DNA from: Pseudomonas oryzihabitans
GTDB taxonomy: Bacteria; Pseudomonadota; Gammaproteobacteria; Pseudomonadales; Pseudomonadaceae
DNA: 64,000 nucleotides
Assembly: GCF_024652905.1 (NCBI RefSeq)
Contig: NZ_CP102428.1
Coordinates: forward strand, 1,686,501-1,750,500
Direction: 5' to 3'
Numbering within the stretch: the first letter of the stretch is position 1; every line of letters begins with the position of its first letter. Positions 1 to 8,279 of the stretch are shown piece after piece. The translations under genes and the position numbers were made by a program. A model generated the notes under the pieces. That model was not told where the DNA came from and ran no database searches. It saw nothing but the letters and a program-made list of their open reading frames with translations.

Positions 1-75
1 CCTCTGCCAAGAGGACAAATCGCGTTAAGGGAGAGCAAGGCGCGCGCTACCTCTCTAGAGGATTGGCGCGCTTAG

Positions 76-888
76 CTACACGTTGAAGTGAAACAGCTCG
101 GAAGGCGTATCCCACAGAACTTGCCCTCGAACTGGCGGGTCGCTGAGCCAGCGATCTCTGTCGTCAATCTGCATCTGATAGGTCTGGCTGTCTTCACGTT
201 GGGTAAATGGCCAGTCGCTTGCCCAAACAAGCCGGTGAGCACCGAAGGTCTCTAGGAGGAGAGGCACCGCTGCGTCAGCGAGAGACCTGCTCGTCCGATA
301 AGCTCCCGACAGTTTCAGCCAGAGCAGTTGCGTGTCAGCCAACTTCAGTAATCGTTGAAAGGCTTCACCCGACAAGCCCTCGTCGGCATTGGGCATACCG
401 AAGTGATCGACCACGACACGTGTTCCGCTTTCCAGGAGAGGCTCAACGGTCATTGGAAGACGATCACAACGGTCATTGACTTCGATATGCCAGCGATTTT
501 GCCGACAGAAGTCGAGGATGTCGGGCCATTGACCAGACTTGAAATCCGGCACAGGCAGATTGCCTGTCAGGTTGAGGCGGATCCCGACAGCTCCCGAATC
601 AGCGTATTCAGGTAAGCGATCAATATCCGTGGCTGGATTTATTGCAACGACTCCCCGAAGTCGTCCGTTGCTGCGCTTGAGCGATTCCAGCAGATAGCTG
701 TTGTCAGCCCCGAGAATGCTGATGGCAATGAGAACCGCCTTGTCGACGCCGTGCCTGTCCAATGTCTCGATCAGTCGTTCGTAAAGGACGTCATAGTCAG
801 GCGTAAAGCGGCGGCTATCGATGAACTTCAGACCACGATGAAACACGTGAACATGGGTATCGATAACAGCTTCGCGCGAACCGATCAT
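76..888 (-). CDS. Amidohydrolase family protein (TIM-barrel metal hydrolase)
   Basis: A 270-residue amidohydrolase-2 family protein, the family that includes 2-pyrone-4,6-dicarboxylate lactonase and related lactone or decarboxylating hydrolases. The metal-binding His-x-His is at residues 12-14 (THVH), a VVDHFG strand sits near residue 160, and the late catalytic Asp is in ASDWPF near residue 225. It is cytoplasmic, with no signal peptide. It lies downstream of the dehydrogenase gene at 998-2068 on the same strand, with a 109-bp gap that holds a hairpin, so the two are probably cotranscribed. The substrate cannot be read from sequence. A lactone of a hydroxy-dicarboxylic acid would fit the neighbours, but that is inference. 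Confidence 0.8.
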   Translation of the reverse strand: MIGSREAVIDTHVHVFHRGLKFIDSRRFTPDYDVLYERLIETLDRHGVDKAVLIAISILGADNSYLLESLKRSNGRLRGVVAINPATDIDRLPEYADSGAVGIRLNLTGNLPVPDFKSGQWPDILDFCRQNRWHIEVNDRCDRLPMTVEPLLESGTRVVVDHFGMPNADEGLSGEAFQRLLKLADTQLLWLKLSGAYRTSRSLADAAVPLLLETFGAHRLVWASDWPFTQREDSQTYQMQIDDRDRWLSDPPVRGQVLWDTPSELFHFNV

Positions 889-914
889 AAGGATCTTCTC
901 CTACGCGGTTACCG

Positions 915-944
915 CCGACAGCAGCTCGCGAGAATCGCTGTCGG
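915..944 (-). other. Intercistronic hairpin between dehydrogenase and amidohydrolase genes
   Basis: An 8-bp perfect inverted repeat (CCGACAGC / GCTGTCGG) with a 14-nt loop lies in the gap between the two minus-strand genes. It has no T-run, so it looks more like an RNA-stabilising or processing hairpin than a terminator. Confidence 0.4.
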
Positions 945-997
945 CTATAAGTAGGCGCCGTTGCCCTGATTTACTGGGAAACGGCAGCCTTTCTGCC

Positions 998-2068
998 TTA
1001 GGCGTTAAGCGCTTCGGCGACTGCTTTACCGAAGGCTTCACAACCCAGTCGCCCGCCCAGATCTGCAGTGCGGGTCGCAGGATCCTGAAGAACGCGGTCG
1101 ACGGCCTGGTCGATGCAAGCAGCTGCTTCCTGGTATTTGGGGCTGCTGCGCTTCTCGCCGAGCCAATGCAGCAGCATTGCAACCGACAGGATCATGGAGG
1201 TCGGGTTGGCTTTGTCCTGACCGGCGATATCCGGCGCGGAGCCGTGCTGCGCCTGGGCGCAACAGTGAATGTCACTGGCATTGATGGATCCGGCCAGACC
1301 AAGGCTTCCCGACAGCTCGCTGGCCAGGTCGCTCAGGATGTCGCCGTAGAAGTTGGTCGCGACGAGGACATCAAAACGTTCCGGATTGCGCACCAGGTAG
1401 GCGGTCGAAGCGTCCACCAGCAGCGTGTCCAGTTGAACCTCTGGGAAGTCCTTGGCGACGTGCTGAACACATTCCAGGAAGAGCCCGTCGGTCATGTGGA
1501 AACTGTTGGCTTTATGGATGGCGGTGACCTTGCGGCGGCGTTTCATCGCCAGCTCAAAGGCCTGGCGCGCGATGCGCTCGCTGCAGTGCCGGGTGATCTT
1601 GCGGATGGACAGTGCCATGTCCGGCGAAGGCATGACCTCACCCCAACCGCGGCTCATGTTGCGGTCTGCATAGAATCCTTCGGTCGCCTCGCGCATGATC
1701 ACCAGATCCATGGTGCGACCCTCTTTCATATTCGAAGCGAGGAAGGATCGGGTACGGGCAGGTCGGACGTTGGCATAAAGATCCATGCCAACCCGGAAGC
1801 CGGCCGAGACGTTACGTCCGCCTTTCTCGGGCGCCGGATAATCCGCGTGCGACTGGGTCCCAAGAATGATGCCGTCATAGCCACGAGCCTTTTCAAGGGT
1901 CTCGTCACGCAGCGTCGTGCCGTACTTTTCCAGGCTGGTGAAGCCCACATCGTCGTAGTCGAAGGCCAAGTCAAGGCCAAATTGGGCGTTGGCTGCATCC
2001 AGCACAGCGATGGACGCTTGAACGATTTCAGGGCCGATGCCATCGCCAGGCAGAACCAGAATGCGCAT
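998..2068 (-). CDS. Isocitrate/isopropylmalate dehydrogenase family oxidoreductase (beta-decarboxylating)
   Basis: A 356-residue member of the NAD(P)-dependent beta-decarboxylating dehydrogenase family (isopropylmalate, isocitrate, tartrate, D-malate). The N-terminal GDGIGPE motif is at residues 8-14, a substrate-binding Arg lies in YANVRPAR, REATEGFY matches the family's second Arg motif, and the nucleotide loop HGSAPDIAG followed by ANPTSMILS is present near residue 275. This is a catabolic setting, with no leuC, leuD or leuA nearby, so leucine biosynthesis is unlikely. It is more likely to oxidise and decarboxylate a 2-hydroxy di-acid. The exact substrate is unknown. Upstream, 2069-2352 separates it from the regulator gene on the same strand. 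Confidence 0.82.
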   Translation of the reverse strand: MRILVLPGDGIGPEIVQASIAVLDAANAQFGLDLAFDYDDVGFTSLEKYGTTLRDETLEKARGYDGIILGTQSHADYPAPEKGGRNVSAGFRVGMDLYANVRPARTRSFLASNMKEGRTMDLVIMREATEGFYADRNMSRGWGEVMPSPDMALSIRKITRHCSERIARQAFELAMKRRRKVTAIHKANSFHMTDGLFLECVQHVAKDFPEVQLDTLLVDASTAYLVRNPERFDVLVATNFYGDILSDLASELSGSLGLAGSINASDIHCCAQAQHGSAPDIAGQDKANPTSMILSVAMLLHWLGEKRSSPKYQEAAACIDQAVDRVLQDPATRTADLGGRLGCEAFGKAVAEALNA

Positions 2069-2152
2069 TGTTTTTCTCCGTAAGTAGGTCTGGGCACGAT
2101 CGCCGTTCAGAGTTCACCTGGTCGAGGCGACAGATCTGGCAACAGCGTGTGG

Positions 2153-2167
2153 TGGTATTTTATTCCA
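2153..2167. promoter_or_regulatory. Candidate operator upstream of the dehydrogenase operon
   Basis: TGGTATTTTATTCCA is an imperfect dyad inside an AT-rich stretch upstream of the dehydrogenase start. It shares GTGGTAT with the near-palindrome at 3347-3356 in front of the aldehyde dehydrogenase operon, which is what a common FCD-type GntR operator would look like. Weak evidence. Confidence 0.25.
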
Positions 2168-2352
2168 TCAAAAAACACTCAATGCAAGCGTTATCGAAAT
2201 ACACACGCACACTGAGGCGCCGCTCCGGTCAGGGAACGGGCTTGAAAGGCAGACTGGTTGGGTGCTGGAAGGCCTATATGCCTATCCAAAGAAATAGCTA
2301 TGGTCGAGTAATCGCGGGGGAGTTACCGCTCGCCGAGCGCGAGCAGCAGGGA

Positions 2353-3231
2353 TCACGCCTGCAGGAAATTCTGCTTTTCCCTGGCAGCGGTAGTCAGGTG
2401 AGTCGTCATGAAGGCCGCGGCCTCCTGAATCTCTCCAGCGAGCAGGAGATCGATGAGTAGCAGATGCTCTTTGCACCGCCTGAGCGTTTGCTCGCGATCT
2501 ACCGCCTTCTGATACTCCATCAGTCTCCGAATACGATTCAATCGACGCAGGGAATCGAAGATGAAGGCATTCCCTGAGCAACTGGCGATCGTTTCATGAA
2601 GGCGTGTATTCGCATCGAATATCTCGGCTGGTGACGCCTCGAAAACGCGGCCGTTGGCCAAGAGCTCCTGCTCTTCTCGGCAGATCGACAGTCTGAACGC
2701 ATCCACCTTGAACGTTGGCTCCAGAATACCCGCCGGCTCGATCAGCAGCCGAAAACGGTAACTCTGGGCGTAGGCCGCAGGCGAGGTCATGCCCTCGACG
2801 AACTCCCAACCATACCCTGGTAGCCGCTCCGCCCACCCCTCCTGGACACACCGACGCAGGATGTCTGCCAGCTGCGACCTTGTGACCTGATAGCGCCGCA
2901 TGAGCTCATTCTCGGTCACTTTGAGTGGCAGCTGATCCTCCAACCGGTCCTTGGCGATTTCGAGATAGATACGCTCCGTATTCGAGACCTCCTCTTGGGC
3001 TTGAGGAGTGGCGGCCAGGGCTGCAGATGCAACGACGTACCCGCCTTCCGGGTGCGCGGCAAGCAGGTTCTGAGTGGCCATTGCCTTGAGTGCGCTCCGC
3101 ACAGGAGACCTGGAAACGCGAAGCCGCTCCGCAAGCGCGCGTTCGGGTAATCGAGTGCCTACCTCAAGGTTATGGGAACTGATGTACGTCAGGATGTTGG
3201 GAATGAGCTGAGAGACCAGCGACGTGCTCAT
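2353..3231 (-). CDS. GntR family regulator with two winged-helix regions and an FCD-like C-terminus
   Basis: A 292-residue transcription factor. Residues about 8-70 form a GntR winged helix (RLPERALAERLRVSRSPVRSAL). A second HTH-like segment follows at about 85-150 (ENELMRRYQVTRSQLADILRR). The rest is helical and resembles an FCD ligand-binding domain, with a late His in TRLHETIAS and KEHLLLIDLLLAG. It sits between the dehydrogenase-amidohydrolase genes and the aldehyde dehydrogenase operon, and is divergent to the latter. It probably controls both in response to a carboxylic acid ligand. The double winged helix is an unusual variant compared with single-HTH FadR-type regulators. Confidence 0.85.
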   Translation of the reverse strand: MSTSLVSQLIPNILTYISSHNLEVGTRLPERALAERLRVSRSPVRSALKAMATQNLLAAHPEGGYVVASAALAATPQAQEEVSNTERIYLEIAKDRLEDQLPLKVTENELMRRYQVTRSQLADILRRCVQEGWAERLPGYGWEFVEGMTSPAAYAQSYRFRLLIEPAGILEPTFKVDAFRLSICREEQELLANGRVFEASPAEIFDANTRLHETIASCSGNAFIFDSLRRLNRIRRLMEYQKAVDREQTLRRCKEHLLLIDLLLAGEIQEAAAFMTTHLTTAAREKQNFLQA

Positions 3232-3534
3232 GGCGCAGACAATTTCGCAGTGAAAGTGCGGATGCTACCACGCACTCACCGAACTGACGGCGCGCCTTAG
3301 CCCGACGATCCGCCGACAGCGCACCTTGCACTCTCTAAAATCATCGTGGTATATCATTTACACGAAATACCCACGGCGATAATCTGCTGGGGTGAAGGCT
3401 CTCAAGCGCCGGTGTTGAAACCGGACCCATACCCTTCCCCTTTAGGTGTTCGTGCGGCGAAACGACGTTGAGCGTTCCCTCCCGCGCCATTCCGATCTGT
3501 TCAAAGACCGCCCCTTAGCGAGCTGGAGCTCCAA
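3232..3534. promoter_or_regulatory. Divergent regulatory region between the GntR regulator and the ALDH operon
   Basis: This 303-bp gap has no convincing gene. It contains the AT-rich promoter region and the near-palindrome TGGTATATCA at 3347-3356 (one mismatch to TGGTATACCA), a plausible binding site for the adjacent GntR/FCD regulator. A purine-rich GGAGCTCC sequence precedes the ALDH start at 3535. Confidence 0.4.
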
Positions 3535-4908
3535 ATGACAATAACCTCGATTAATCCCGCCACTAACCAGGCGTTGGCCACCTACGAGCTGCACACGGCT
3601 GAGCAAGTCGAACAAGCGCTGGCAGGCGCGGCTGAAGCGCAAAAATCGTGGGCCACCCGTCCCATCGAAGAGCGGTGTTCCCTACTGATCAAGCTTGCCG
3701 CTGTGTTGCGTGCGAATCGTGACGAATACGCGCTGCTGATCACCCGGGAAATGGGTAAGCCGATCGTCGAAGCCGAGGGGGAGATCGAGAAGTCCGCGGT
3801 GACCTGCGAATTCTACGCACGCCAGGCTCCGGTCTATTTGGCGGACAGCACCGTCGAAACCAACGCTGCAGATAGCCGAGTGGTTTTTGATCCGCTGGGC
3901 GTCGTCTTGGCCGTCATGCCCTGGAACTATCCGTTCTGGCAGTTTATCCGTTTCGCTGCGCCTGCGCTGGCTGCGGGTAACGGGGCGATCCTGAAGCACG
4001 CGAACAACGTACCGGGTTGCGCACTCGCACTGGAAAAGGCATTTGCTGAGGCCGGCCTGCCGGATGGTCTGGTGGCAACGCTGCTGATCGATGCATCCAA
4101 GGTGGCCGGCGTTCTGGCGGATGACCGGATTGCGGCAGTTACTCTCACCGGCTCCACTGCCGTAGGTAAGCTCGTCGCAGCCCAAGCCGGCAGCGTGATG
4201 AAGAAGCAGGTACTTGAACTCGGTGGCTCGGATCCCTTCATCGTTCTGAAAGACGCTGATATTGAGCTGGCTGCGAAAAACGCTGTGAAGGCGCGCTTCT
4301 CCAACACCGGACAAAGCTGCATTTCAGCCAAGCGCTTCATCGTCGAGGATGCTGTTGCAGACCAGTTCGTTGATGCCTTCGTAGCTGGGGTAAAGGCGTT
4401 GAAAGTGGGCGACCCGGAAGCTCGCGACACGCAAATTGGTCCGCTTGCGCGGGCCAATCTTCGGGACGACCTCCACTCGCAGGTACAGCGATCCCTGGAA
4501 CAGGGTGCCAAGCTCCTCACCGGCGGTAACGCGGTTCACGGCGCTGGCTTCTATTACCAGCCCACCGTATTGGATTTCGTCCATCCCTCCATGGTCGCGG
4601 CTTGCGAAGAGACCTTTGGCCCTGCTGCGGCCGTGATTCGCGTTAAAGATGAGGACGAAGCCATTCAGGTCGCCAACGCCACCGAATTTGGCCTCGGCGC
4701 TGCCCTTTGGACCGGCGACGTGAACAAGGGTCAACGCTTGGCGCGCCGCATCGAAGCCGGCGCCGTATTCATAAACGCCTTGGTGGCTTCCGATCCCCGC
4801 GTACCCTTCGGTGGCATCAAGCAGTCCGGCTATGGCCGCGAACTGGGTGATTCCGGTATCCGCGAATTCACCAACATTAAAACGGTTTGGCAAGGCCCCA
4901 ATCAATAA
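3535..4908 (+). CDS. NAD(P)-dependent aldehyde dehydrogenase, succinate-semialdehyde type
   Basis: A 457-residue aldehyde dehydrogenase of the short SSADH (Sad/YneI-like) type. The catalytic Cys is in FSNTGQSCISAKRF near residue 262, and the general-base Glu is in LELGGSDPF near residue 228. The cofactor-binding MPWNYPFWQ, the signature MGKPIVEAEGEIEKS and the C-terminal PFGGIKQSGYGRELG are all present. It should oxidise a semialdehyde to a carboxylate in the cytoplasm. It is the first gene of a plus-strand operon with the cupin, tautomerase, monooxygenase and SDR genes. The succinic-semialdehyde preference is a family-level inference. Confidence 0.9.
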   Translation: MTITSINPATNQALATYELHTAEQVEQALAGAAEAQKSWATRPIEERCSLLIKLAAVLRANRDEYALLITREMGKPIVEAEGEIEKSAVTCEFYARQAPVYLADSTVETNAADSRVVFDPLGVVLAVMPWNYPFWQFIRFAAPALAAGNGAILKHANNVPGCALALEKAFAEAGLPDGLVATLLIDASKVAGVLADDRIAAVTLTGSTAVGKLVAAQAGSVMKKQVLELGGSDPFIVLKDADIELAAKNAVKARFSNTGQSCISAKRFIVEDAVADQFVDAFVAGVKALKVGDPEARDTQIGPLARANLRDDLHSQVQRSLEQGAKLLTGGNAVHGAGFYYQPTVLDFVHPSMVAACEETFGPAAAVIRVKDEDEAIQVANATEFGLGAALWTGDVNKGQRLARRIEAGAVFINALVASDPRVPFGGIKQSGYGRELGDSGIREFTNIKTVWQGPNQ

Positions 4909-4930
4909 ACCAGAACAAGAGACTGCCCCA

Positions 4931-5344
4931 ATGATCAAGACTGAATCGGATGCCTGGCTGCTCAAGCCGGAAGTTATCCAAAAGCATGACAGAGGCGGTG
5001 GCGCTTCGACCACTCCCCTCGTAACGAAGGGACTTGGTGCCAGTCGCTTCATCAACGGCTTTACCGAGTTTGCCGGGGGAGCCAAGATTCCCTTCCATTT
5101 CCATAACTGCGAAGAGAGCGTGATGCTCATCGAAGGTCATGCGATTTTTGATATCGACGGCCAGGAATTCGATATTAAACCGCAGGACGTGACCTTCATC
5201 CCTGCCGGCGTCCCTCATCGCTTTCGCAATGCGTCGGAAACTGAACCCATGAAGATCCTCTGGATTTATGGATCTGCCGACGCCACGCGCACGCTCGTCG
5301 AAACAGGCGAAACCCGTTCCATCGCCGCGGAACACAAGACCTGA
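4931..5344 (+). CDS. Cupin domain protein
   Basis: A 137-residue single-domain cupin. Metal-ligand motif 1 is visible as PFHFHNCEE followed by a Gly-rich turn, and motif 2 as IPAGVPHRFRN. An ATG at 4931 is chosen because it follows the ALDH stop by 22 bp. A longer in-frame opening from 4811 lies inside the ALDH gene and is not needed. Small cupins in catabolic operons act as isomerases, lyases or dioxygenases. No specific reaction can be assigned here. Confidence 0.8.
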   Translation: MIKTESDAWLLKPEVIQKHDRGGGASTTPLVTKGLGASRFINGFTEFAGGAKIPFHFHNCEESVMLIEGHAIFDIDGQEFDIKPQDVTFIPAGVPHRFRNASETEPMKILWIYGSADATRTLVETGETRSIAAEHKT

Positions 5345-5411
5345 ACCCAAAATAGAAACGTTCTCCACGACCGTGGAGAACGTCAGCAACTTATATCAGC
5401 GGATAAAGATC

Positions 5412-5597
5412 ATGCCCGAGATCGTTGTTTATGCCGTTCAAGGCCGCACCCATGAGCAGAAAAAAATGCTGATGCAGAAAATCACCGAAGCCGTCGTGGA
5501 AAGTTTCAATGTGCCCACTGACAAGGTGGTGGTCCAAATCGTCGAATCAGACCCGAATAACAAGTCGCGCGGTGGCGTGTTGTATAGCGAACGCTAA
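5412..5597 (+). CDS. 4-oxalocrotonate tautomerase family protein
   Basis: A 61-residue tautomerase. Pro2 directly follows the initiator Met (MPEIVVYA), giving the catalytic N-terminal proline after Met removal. The length and the beta-alpha-beta pattern (VVVQIVESDPNNKSRGG) fit the 4-OT subgroup, which assembles into hexamers. The family tautomerises enol/keto 2-oxo acids. The gap of 67 bp after the cupin gene and 23 bp before the next gene fit an operon. It suggests that the pathway has an unsaturated oxo-acid intermediate. Confidence 0.85.
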   Translation: MPEIVVYAVQGRTHEQKKMLMQKITEAVVESFNVPTDKVVVQIVESDPNNKSRGGVLYSER

Positions 5598-5620
5598 ATT
5601 TATTTCGCTGGAGTCGAGCA

Positions 5621-5914
5621 ATGATTATTGAAGTGGCGGACATCGAGGTTGCTGCCGAGCGGCAAGAAGAGTTCGCGAAAGCCATCGTTCGGGGGGTTGA
5701 GACGGTGATTTCTAAAGCGGACGGTTACCAAGGCTATCAGGTCTTGCACGGCATCGAGTCGCCTGGCCGTTTCTTGCTACAGATCAAATGGAAAACGCTG
5801 GAAAACCATACCGTGGATTTCCGTCAGTCCGAAGCCTTTTCGGAATGGCGAAGCATCGTTGGTCCGTTCTTCCTGCGCCCACCGATTGTCGAACACTTTT
5901 CAGTTATTTCATAA
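5621..5914 (+). CDS. ABM-domain (antibiotic biosynthesis monooxygenase-like) protein
   Basis: A 97-residue ferredoxin-fold dimeric alpha-beta barrel protein of the ABM/quinol-monooxygenase superfamily. It shows the typical order: EVADIEVAAERQEEFAKAI, then GYQGYQVLHGIESPGRFLLQIKW, then a C-terminal HTVDFRQSEAFSEWR helix and strand. Members are cofactor-free monooxygenases or small-molecule binding subunits. Its role in this pathway is unknown. It sits 23 bp after the tautomerase gene. Confidence 0.72.
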   Translation: MIIEVADIEVAAERQEEFAKAIVRGVETVISKADGYQGYQVLHGIESPGRFLLQIKWKTLENHTVDFRQSEAFSEWRSIVGPFFLRPPIVEHFSVIS

Positions 5915-5972
5915 AAGATCAAGCGCCGGTATCGGCGCTTGACGCCAGCGTCTATCAGGAGGGATCCCCTCG

Positions 5973-6740
5973 ATGAGCGCGTTACAGAAAATTGCCTTGG
6001 TCACCGGCGCCGGCAGCGGGATCGGTAAGGCAGCAGCCTTGGCCCTGGCCAAGGACGGCTATACCGTTATTTTGGCGGGCCGACGTGAAGAACGACTAAT
6101 AGCCGTGGCTGAAGAGATTAGGTCGAAAGACCGCAATCATCCTTCGGCAGTGACTGCGGTCGTTGATGTTGGCGATTCGGAAGCCGTGAAGGGCCTGTTC
6201 CTTGATATCCAAGAGCGCTTCGGCAGGCTGGATCTGCTTTTCAACAATGCCGGTCGCGGCAACCCTCCAGGCGCATTCATCGACTGGGACGCGAGCCAAT
6301 GGCGCGAGGTCGTCGATACCAACCTCAATGGCATGTTTTTCTGCCTGCAACAAGCCTTTCGAATGATGCGGGACCAGCATCCTCAGGGTGGCCGGATCAT
6401 CAATAACGGTTCTCTAGCTGCGTATTCTCCAAGGCCCAATTCGATCGCCTACACCGCGACCAAGCATGCTGTCACTGGCCTTACCAAGGCCGCGTCCCTT
6501 GACGGCAGAGCTTTCAGCATCGCAGTCGGTCAGATTGATGTTGGCAATGCCATGAGCGAGCTCGCATCGAGAATGGCTGCAGGCGTCCCTCAGGCAAACG
6601 GTGAGCTCAAAGCCGAACCGCTCATTGATGCGAGCCTAGTTGGTCAAGCCGTTGTATACATGGCTAGCTTGCCATTGGAAGCCAATACCCTCTTTCACAC
6701 CATCATGGCTACCAATATGCCATTTGTGGGTCGAGGCTAA
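5973..6740 (+). CDS. SDR family NAD(P)-dependent oxidoreductase
   Basis: A 255-residue classical short-chain dehydrogenase. The Rossmann motif TGAGSGIGKA is at residues 11-20, NNAG at about 91-94, the catalytic Ser in the NGSLAAYS region, and Tyr/Lys in YTATK at about 160-164. It follows the ABM gene by 58 bp, after an AGGAGG ribosome binding site upstream of the ATG, and is probably the last enzyme gene of the operon. It should reduce or oxidise a hydroxyl/keto group on an intermediate. Specificity is not readable. Confidence 0.85.
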   Translation: MSALQKIALVTGAGSGIGKAAALALAKDGYTVILAGRREERLIAVAEEIRSKDRNHPSAVTAVVDVGDSEAVKGLFLDIQERFGRLDLLFNNAGRGNPPGAFIDWDASQWREVVDTNLNGMFFCLQQAFRMMRDQHPQGGRIINNGSLAAYSPRPNSIAYTATKHAVTGLTKAASLDGRAFSIAVGQIDVGNAMSELASRMAAGVPQANGELKAEPLIDASLVGQAVVYMASLPLEANTLFHTIMATNMPFVGRG

Positions 6741-6938
6741 ACTAGGGCTTCAATCGTCCAGCGCCCTAGCTAATTACGCGACCGTAGTGAAGCCTTTGCA
6801 CGCGCTTTCCGGATAGCTACATCATCCGTTTTAACTGTTTAAAAGCATAACACGCTCAGCAGCCCAGCGGCAGCAGGAAGCCTGCTCGCGCACACTCGCG
6901 CGCAGGCAATTTTCAATAAAAACAACTGAGTTTCCGTC

Positions 6939-8279
6939 ATGAGTGAACAACAATTATCGACCCGCAGTGCATCACCCGAATCCATTTCGTTGAAAAAGGG
7001 CCTCTGGCAACGTTGGATGGATACCGATGTGGGTATAATTCCACTACCCATCTACGTCCTACTCGTTGCGGTATTGATCGTCTTTAGCGTTCTGGGAAAA
7101 TTCAAAAGCGACATCGCTACCGTGATAGGCATCATGACCGCGTTCGCCTTTGCACTGGGGGAAATCGGCAAGCGTATGCCGATCGTTAAGAATATCGGCG
7201 GCGCCGCAGTGATCGTGACCTTCGTACCCTCTTATCTCGCCTATAAGGGCCTGATACCAGCCCCCATGACCGCTGCTGTAGAAAGCTTTTTCAAGTCATC
7301 CGGCATTCTGTATGTATTCATTGCCGCCGTGATTGTCGGCTCCATCTTGAGCATGGAAAGAGAAACCTTGATCAAAGGTTTTCTCAAAATATTCGTTCCG
7401 CTATTTGTTGGATCCATAGTCGCAGCTTGTGTGGGAACGCTGACCGGCACCCTGCTCGGACTGGGGGCCTGGCATACATTTTTCTATATCGTGGTGCCCA
7501 TCATGGCCGGCGGCGTAGGTGAGGGTGCTATTCCTCTTTCCATTGGATACCACGGAATCACCGGAATCGACCAAGGTGAGATTCTCGCACGAGTGATGCC
7601 CGCGATCCTGGTAGGTAACCTGACCGCGATTATCTGCGCAGGAAGTCTGGCATGGATTGGAAAGCGTAGGCCGCAACTCACCGGAAACGGTCAGCTTCAG
7701 CCAGGGGGAGACGAAGAGTTTCGTAGCGGTCATCAGGGGCCAATGGACGGCAACGTGCAGAACATAGCCGCTGCGGGAATGATCGCGGTGACGCTGTACC
7801 TGGCAGGCACCCTTTCCCAGCAGCTATTGTCCTGGCCCGCTCCGGTGGTGATGCTAGCGTTGGCAGTGGCACTGAAGCTGTGCCATGGCGTAACCCCTCG
7901 TCTGCAGTCGGGCTCCTACACCGTCTACAAGTTTTGCCTGACTGCAATCGCCTATCCGATGCTGTTCGCCTTCGGGATCGTGCTGACTCCGTGGCAGACG
8001 CTGATCCAGGGTTTTGCTCCGGCAAACCTCATCACCATCGTAGTCACAGTGGTGTCGATGACGGCATCGGGCTATGTGATAGGACGCTGCGTCAAGCTCT
8101 ATCCGATAGAGTCAGCCATAGTGGCCAGCACTCACAGCGGCATGGGCGGCGCGGGTGACATTGCCATCCTCTCCGCTTCCAATCGCATGATGCTGATGCC
8201 CTTTGCCCAGATCGCAACACGTATTGGCGGTGGTATCACCGTTGCGTTGGCGTTGATTGCGATGGCGGCGCTTTGGTAG
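6939..8279 (+). CDS. 2-hydroxycarboxylate transporter family permease (citrate/malate type)
   Basis: A 446-residue inner-membrane protein with many hydrophobic segments. It carries both GG-containing re-entrant loops typical of the 2HCT (CitS/MleP/CimH) family: MAGGVGEGAIPLSIGY near residues 188-203 and STHSGMGGAGDIAILSAS near 390-407, plus the C-terminal Arg in ATRIGGG. The family moves citrate, malate or related 2-hydroxy acids with Na+ or H+. The 198-bp upstream gap suggests its own promoter. It is the best clue that the cluster feeds on a 2-hydroxycarboxylate. Codon use and composition match the AT-rich upstream cluster, not the GC-rich genes after 8300. Confidence 0.88.
   Translation: MSEQQLSTRSASPESISLKKGLWQRWMDTDVGIIPLPIYVLLVAVLIVFSVLGKFKSDIATVIGIMTAFAFALGEIGKRMPIVKNIGGAAVIVTFVPSYLAYKGLIPAPMTAAVESFFKSSGILYVFIAAVIVGSILSMERETLIKGFLKIFVPLFVGSIVAACVGTLTGTLLGLGAWHTFFYIVVPIMAGGVGEGAIPLSIGYHGITGIDQGEILARVMPAILVGNLTAIICAGSLAWIGKRRPQLTGNGQLQPGGDEEFRSGHQGPMDGNVQNIAAAGMIAVTLYLAGTLSQQLLSWPAPVVMLALAVALKLCHGVTPRLQSGSYTVYKFCLTAIAYPMLFAFGIVLTPWQTLIQGFAPANLITIVVTVVSMTASGYVIGRCVKLYPIESAIVASTHSGMGGAGDIAILSASNRMMLMPFAQIATRIGGGITVALALIAMAALW

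Noticed and set aside
1-75. Short GC-rich inverted motifs at the left edge (AGAGG/CCTCT, GCGCGC pairs)
   Set aside because: Stems are only 5-6 bp with no T-run; too weak to call a terminator after the amidohydrolase gene.
998-2068. Calling this gene leuB
   Set aside because: No leucine biosynthesis genes are near, and the neighbours are catabolic; the family contains several other substrates.
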